The position numbers and the translations under genes are program-made. Below, piece by piece: positions 60,268 through 64,000 of a stretch of DNA of 64,000 nucleotides. Source of the stretch: Acidobacteriota bacterium (GTDB lineage Bacteria > Zixibacteria > MSB-5A5 > GN15 > FEB-12); contig DATKXK010000009.1 of NCBI GenBank assembly GCA_035529075.1, forward strand, positions 1 to 64,000, in the 5' to 3' direction. Under the pieces are notes generated by a model. The model saw nothing but the letters and a program-made list of their open reading frames with translations. It did not search any database and was not told where the DNA came from. Position 1 is the stretch's first letter; the number at the start of each line of letters is the position of its first letter.

Positions 60268-61438
60268 CGCGGTCTCTCCTGTCTAAAGTTTCCTGCTCAT
60301 AAAGGTAGGGCTTCAGGACAAAATCCCTGAATTCATCAGGGTTGCCGTCATACCCGGCCTCTGCTGCTTTTACCACGTTGTAGGCCTCCCGGGCCGTCAT
60401 ATAGTGTAATCGGTATTTTATCCCGTCATTATACCGTTCCTCGACCTGCGTGAGCATGCCGTCCAGGCGCTCCCCGAGTATGTCGTCAAAAGCCCCGTCC
60501 CGCAGGTAAGCGCCGTGAGTAAAGGGCCGGATAAACACCCAGTTGGGCCGCCCCTGAACGTGCACGTCGGCCCTGAGCCACAGTTCAAACCGTTCAAACG
60601 AGGTCGGCACGTCGGGGTACAGGTTGCCGTCATCGATCACCGGGTGCGTTTTAAACCGCCAGTCGGACCAGTTGATCACCTGCGGGCCTTCCATAATCAT
60701 CAGCCCGCCTTCAGTGTCGGCCCGGCCAACCCGGCTCCGGGCGCCGGTATTATGGGATTTCGGCTTTTCCGGATCGTCCGCGGCATAGTAAATCTTGTTT
60801 ACGAGCGACGGCTGCGCCGTCTGGGTAAGGGCCGGGAAGGTGAAATCGGCGTAGCAACCCAGATCGAGCAGGATGTCGATTTCGTTGTTGACCCCGCAGA
60901 AATTGCCGTCGGAACGGGAGTTATCCAGCGCCCAGTTGCCGTGGATGAACCCGAAATAGGTGCTCCCGTCGGGCGTCCGAAGGGCTCCGTGAGCGCGCAG
61001 CGAGTCGATGCCGTCCCGGAACAGGCGGCGCACTGATGACGAATCGTCATTCCTGTGATGCAGGTGAACCTCGACTTCCCCGTACCCTTCACCGCACAGC
61101 CTCACCAGGCTGTCTACTTCCCACCCCCGGAAGGATTCGAGGGGGTAGAAAAACGTATGCTGGAGCCTGACACCGTCGGCGTCGACGTGCCCGTCGGCCA
61201 GCTTGCGGTAGTCCTGCATCCAGGTATTGACGATGTCGAGGTCTCCGCCGGGTTCCCAATGGTCGACGACGACGAAAATGATATCGGTCAGACCGTCCGT
61301 GTCGGCCCGAGTCGGGCTGTTGAAGGTATAGTCCCACAGCCAGAGGTGGTAGTTTCGCTGGTACGTCCTGTAACTCACGGCTCCAATGGCGGCGACCGCC
61401 AGGATAAGCACGACCAGCAGTATTGTTCGCTTCTTCAT
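60248..61438 (-). CDS. Polysaccharide-deacetylase-like exported protein
   Basis: The start at 61438 (MKKRTILLVV) follows AAAGGA; a longer frame to 61489 is less likely. An N-terminal helix ('ILLVVLILAVAAIGAVSY') precedes a domain with 'DIIFVVVDHWEPGGDLDIVN' (Asp and His as in NodB motif 1) and 'GEVEVHLHHRNDD' (H-x-H-H as in motif 2), then 'FGFIHGNWALDNSR'. This fits a NodB-like (CE4-type) metal-dependent fold, in a divergent branch. 396 residues. The downstream beta-helix protein overlaps by 20 bases, so both probably act on the same extracellular glycan. Confidence 0.7.
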   Translation of the reverse strand: MKKRTILLVVLILAVAAIGAVSYRTYQRNYHLWLWDYTFNSPTRADTDGLTDIIFVVVDHWEPGGDLDIVNTWMQDYRKLADGHVDADGVRLQHTFFYPLESFRGWEVDSLVRLCGEGYGEVEVHLHHRNDDSSSVRRLFRDGIDSLRAHGALRTPDGSTYFGFIHGNWALDNSRSDGNFCGVNNEIDILLDLGCYADFTFPALTQTAQPSLVNKIYYAADDPEKPKSHNTGARSRVGRADTEGGLMIMEGPQVINWSDWRFKTHPVIDDGNLYPDVPTSFERFELWLRADVHVQGRPNWVFIRPFTHGAYLRDGAFDDILGERLDGMLTQVEERYNDGIKYRLHYMTAREAYNVVKAAEAGYDGNPDEFRDFVLKPYLYEQETLDRRDRDGVQKK

Positions 61439-61811
61439 TCGATCCTTTGTCTTCCCTGATCCCGGCAGGGAACGCTTTTGCGTGTTCACCGGTCCAACGG
61501 CCCGACCGGGGCATGGTACGGATGTTCATACACCTTGTAAAGAACAGTTGGCAGGCCTGTATTGTTGCAAATAGCTTACCGGCCCGACAGAATACGCCGT
61601 GACGTATCCTGTTGCATAACAGTGCCTTAACAGGCACCCGGTCGGGCCTGGGCGGCATGGCCGATCAGTCATAGTTCAGAAACTGCACAGGGAATGGACG
61701 GCATTCATTGCCCTGCAGCAGGTTAGACCTCAGGTGACGACGGGAACACTGCGCATACAGTCCACACGTCGGCCGGACCCCCGTTTCTGACAAACCGCCG
61801 GCCAAAAAACT

Positions 61812-61840
61812 TTGACACCCCTGGTGCTTTCGTATATAGT
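61812..61840 (+). promoter_or_regulatory. Near-consensus sigma-70 promoter
   Basis: TTGACA (61812-61817), exactly 17 bases, TATAGT (61835-61840). Transcription should start near 61847, leaving about 80 bases of leader before the ATG at 61927. The region 61439-61811 holds no other gene. Confidence 0.8.
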
Positions 61841-61926
61841 CAAGTTATCAGTCACAAGTGCCCGCCCGACCACGAAGCCGGGAAACCGGTTCGCGAGCCG
61901 CCCGGCTTGACGGTGGGCCCAACCAC

Positions 61927-62646
61927 ATGAGATGGGAAATAGTAAAGATGACGAGTGAAAAGAGATCACGTTTCATTCAGTTCCTCTGGGGAAGCGCACT
62001 AGCCATCGTTTTTATCGCGGGCTTTGTTATCTGGGCCGAGACAGATCCCCGCAGCCTGGTCAGGGCGTGCCTGGAAGACGGTCCCATAGAGTACATCTCG
62101 GCGCTGCTGTTCGGTCTGACCTCGCTTGGCTTCGTCATTTTTATGGGGCGGAGCCGTTTCCTTCGACGGCGAACGGAATGGTGGCGCTACGTTTTCGTGA
62201 TATGCTGGGCGCTGCTGATGTTTGTTTTCATGGGCGAGGAGGTGAGCTGGGGCCAGCGCATTTTCGACTACGAGACGCCCGCGTCCGTGCGTGACAGCAA
62301 CGTGCAGGGCGAGTTCAACATACACAACTACCAGTACGTGGAGCACCAGAAGTATCGCCTTCTTTCGATCATGATGTGGGTAACGGGGTTTCTGCTTCCC
62401 GTGGTTGCCCTGGCCGGCCGGGGCAGACGCCTGTTTCAGAAGCTGGCTTTCCCCGTGCTGCCCATCGGCTATATGTTGTTATTCGTGGGCGGCTGGATAT
62501 TCGGGAAGTACTACTACAACATTCTTATGTACGATGCCTCGTCCGAGGTCAGAGAAATTTTGATGGCCATTGGCCTGTTCTGTTTCGCCCTGCACGGCGT
62601 CATCCGCCCGCGGGATCTGTTCAGGCTGGGCCCGGAGAGCGGCTGA
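61927..62646 (+). CDS. Six-helix membrane protein with EEVSWGQR motif
   Basis: Starts at 61927 or 61948 are both possible. The protein has about six helices ('FLWGSALAIVFIAGFVIWAE', 'YISALLFGLTSLGFVIFMG', 'YVFVICWALLMFVFMGEEVS' and others). After helix 3 it carries 'MGEEVSWGQRIFDYETP' and 'EFNIHNYQYVEHQKY'. I have seen the E-E-x-S-W-G-Q-R ... HN pattern in uncharacterised membrane proteins but cannot name a function. The acidic and His residues at the membrane face could form a metal site. It has its own strong promoter, near glycan genes. Confidence 0.7.
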   Translation: MRWEIVKMTSEKRSRFIQFLWGSALAIVFIAGFVIWAETDPRSLVRACLEDGPIEYISALLFGLTSLGFVIFMGRSRFLRRRTEWWRYVFVICWALLMFVFMGEEVSWGQRIFDYETPASVRDSNVQGEFNIHNYQYVEHQKYRLLSIMMWVTGFLLPVVALAGRGRRLFQKLAFPVLPIGYMLLFVGGWIFGKYYYNILMYDASSEVREILMAIGLFCFALHGVIRPRDLFRLGPESG

Positions 62647-62728
62647 CCGGACCACGGTTTTCCCTTTGCAATCTGATCCGGGGTTTCCGGCGACTTGGCC
62701 GGGAATCGCGGCCCGCCGGCTGAGCCGG

Positions 62729-63862
62729 TCAGTTGCGGTGCGTGATCTGCTCGTAATAGGTCTGGTGGTGGGCCAGCGTATCGGCCGTGTTATACTTCAG
62801 GAGGGCGTCACGGCGCGCCTTTTCACCCAGCCGGGAGGCCATCGCTTTGTCGGTGAGCAGTTCCCGGAGGGCACCGGCGAGGCTGGCGCCGTCCTCGACG
62901 GAGTAAAGCAGACCTGTTTCACGGTGCGTCACGGCCTCGGGGTTGCCGCCGACGTCCGAAGCTGCAACAGGCAGTCCCATCGCCATGTACTCGATCAGGG
63001 AATTGGAAAAGCTCTCGGATTTTGAGCACATCACGGCGATGTCGAACGCCGCCAGGCAGGGGATGACGTTGCTGTATCGGCCCACGAGCGCGAACCGGTC
63101 GGTCAGCCCGCGATTATCGATGAAGCGCTGATACTGATTTCGCTCAGGCCCCTCGCCGACGACGACAAACTTGATGTTGCTGAATTCGGGGCACAGGGCG
63201 GCGGCTGCCTCGATAAGCGATTCAACGTTCTTTACGGGCCGAAGATTGGCCAGCGCCCCAATGAGAGTTTCATCGTCGCCGATGCCCCACTCGGCACGCT
63301 GCCGCTGCCGCGCGCCCTCCGGCACGGACTCAAACGCCTGCAGGTCAAGGCCGTTGTGAATGACCTTCAGTTTCGCCGCGACGACGCCTTCGGTGGCCGT
63401 CGTCCACTGAGCGACAGCAGTTGAATTGGCCAGGTAGTGGTTCGTCCACCGCCTGAGCCGCCGCAGAATAAAACGGTGCATCCGGCCGTGCCGGTAGCCG
63501 ATGTTTCGCCGGCTGGATATGACGGTCCTGCAGCCGGCCAGGCGAGCTGCCAGGGTACCGAAGATGTTGCCATCGTCGAAAAACGTCTGGACGATGTCAA
63601 ACTGCTCCCGGCCGTGCAGCTGCCGAAAACGCCGCAGACCGCGCAGGCACTGTACACTCAGAAGGCTGGCCACGTCGAGCGTGGTGACGTCGAAAGGAAG
63701 CGATTGTCGGCCAAGCCAGTCGGAGTCACGCAGGCAGATCAGGAACGGCTTGAATCGGGTCTTGTCCAGGCCGTGCAGCAGCATCAGCAACTGCTTTTCC
63801 GTACCGGCCGAGGGCGTGACGATGGTGTCGATGACGTAAGCGATTTTGATCGGTCGTGGCAT
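62729..63862 (-). CDS. Family 4 glycosyltransferase
   Basis: 377 residues with the GT-B fold: N-terminal 'IKIAYVIDTIVTPSAGTEKQ', the linker 'VIHNGLDLQAFESVPEGARQ', 'IGALANLRPVKNVESLIEAA' and the donor site 'MCSKSESFSNSLIEYMAMGL' with 'PVAASDVGGNPEAV' (E-x7-E motif). It transfers a sugar from a nucleotide donor, probably in exopolysaccharide or lipid glycan assembly. The start is three bases after the stop of the next gene upstream on the minus strand, so it is part of a glycan operon that enters from the right edge. Confidence 0.94.
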   Translation of the reverse strand: MPRPIKIAYVIDTIVTPSAGTEKQLLMLLHGLDKTRFKPFLICLRDSDWLGRQSLPFDVTTLDVASLLSVQCLRGLRRFRQLHGREQFDIVQTFFDDGNIFGTLAARLAGCRTVISSRRNIGYRHGRMHRFILRRLRRWTNHYLANSTAVAQWTTATEGVVAAKLKVIHNGLDLQAFESVPEGARQRQRAEWGIGDDETLIGALANLRPVKNVESLIEAAAALCPEFSNIKFVVVGEGPERNQYQRFIDNRGLTDRFALVGRYSNVIPCLAAFDIAVMCSKSESFSNSLIEYMAMGLPVAASDVGGNPEAVTHRETGLLYSVEDGASLAGALRELLTDKAMASRLGEKARRDALLKYNTADTLAHHQTYYEQITHRN

Positions 63863-63865
63863 AGC

Positions 63866-64000
63866 TCAGGGAACCAGTTTTCGATATATCTCCGTCAATC
63901 TCTCGTACTGCAGGTCGAAACTGAATCGGTCGAGGACTCTCCGGCGGCCTCGTTCGGCGATCTGGGCGGCCGCCTTGGGTTCTGAGGCGGCGCGGACGAC
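63866..64000 (-). CDS. C-terminal end of another glycosyltransferase (partial)
   Basis: Only the last 44 codons are inside the window. 'PKAAAQIAERGRRRVLDRFS' and 'FDLQYERLTEIYRKLVP' is the usual end of a family 4 glycosyltransferase. The gene continues beyond base 64000. It stops three bases before the start of the glycosyltransferase at 62729-63862. Confidence 0.75.
   Translation of the reverse strand, partial: VVRAASEPKAAAQIAERGRRRVLDRFSFDLQYERLTEIYRKLVP

Overview
The window reads as one contiguous bacterial chromosome segment carrying about 53 genes. Strong Shine-Dalgarno sites (AGGAGG type), ATG/GTG/TTG starts and tightly overlapping operons are clearly bacterial. Several features suggest an FCB-group lineage of the Zixibacteria/Gemmatimonadota kind: Ser/Thr kinases fused to TolB/FlgO-like and TPR modules, a secreted beta-helix protein with a FlgD-like C-terminus, a DUF6485 protein, an ArsF/ArsG pair and a PEP-synthase-like protein with receiver domains. 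The taxon is inferred, not shown. No rRNA, tRNA, CRISPR array or intact insertion sequence was seen.

Region 1 (1-13.9 kb) looks accessory and, by eye, is less GC-rich than the rest. It holds the end of a beta-propeller protein, an NTF2-like protein, an aminoglycoside-phosphotransferase-like kinase, a lipoprotein with an HELVH metallopeptidase motif, and three tandem receptor-type Ser/Thr kinases. A 200-236 bp intergenic repeat, never reported to my knowledge, sits after successive genes in one orientation. It is bounded by 18-bp direct repeats, and a fourth, internally deleted copy closes the array. The kinase genes meet at near-identical junctions, including 84 identical bases.

Region 2 (13.9-18.8 kb) has two systems. 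The first is a RimK-like peptide-ligase locus: a separate RLAN-domain protein, an ATP-grasp enzyme and a GNAT-C39 peptidase fusion. The second is a DUF134 regulator, a NifX/NifB-like protein and a hotdog (PaaI-type) thioesterase. The thioesterase reading frame is interrupted by a UGA at the second position of a CxxC motif. A hairpin with a GGUCU loop follows exactly 18 nt later, the same geometry as the E. coli fdhF SECIS. This is a candidate selenoprotein with a CxxU motif and is the most striking item in the window.

Region 3 (18.8-32.7 kb) includes a GT-C membrane protein, a leaderless XRE regulator with its membrane partner, a VOC protein, a lipoprotein hydrolase, and an ArsR-led operon of very small cysteine-containing proteins. 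The promoter within that operon carries a palindrome nearly identical to the one in front of the DUF134-NifX-selenoprotein operon. Further on are a GT2 enzyme, a cysteine hydrolase, a lipoprotein/ECF sigma/anti-sigma set, DUF6485, a THEP1 NTPase and an S9 peptidase.

Region 4 (32.7-47.6 kb) has an MscS channel; an arsR-permease-thioredoxin-arsF-arsG operon with a perfect 24-bp operator; archease with RtcB; a TIGR01777 protein with a Bcp peroxiredoxin; and a seven-gene TetR-controlled tripartite ABC-2 exporter (TolC, HlyD, two ATPases, two permeases).

Region 5 (47.7-64 kb) has a phosphodiesterase fused to a VTT (DedA-like) membrane domain, a NarL-type response regulator, glutamate dehydrogenase, a two-receiver PEP-synthase-like protein, a sulfatase-fold membrane protein, a large secreted beta-helix protein with a deacetylase-like partner, an EEVSWGQR-motif membrane protein and two glycosyltransferases, the last cut by the window edge.
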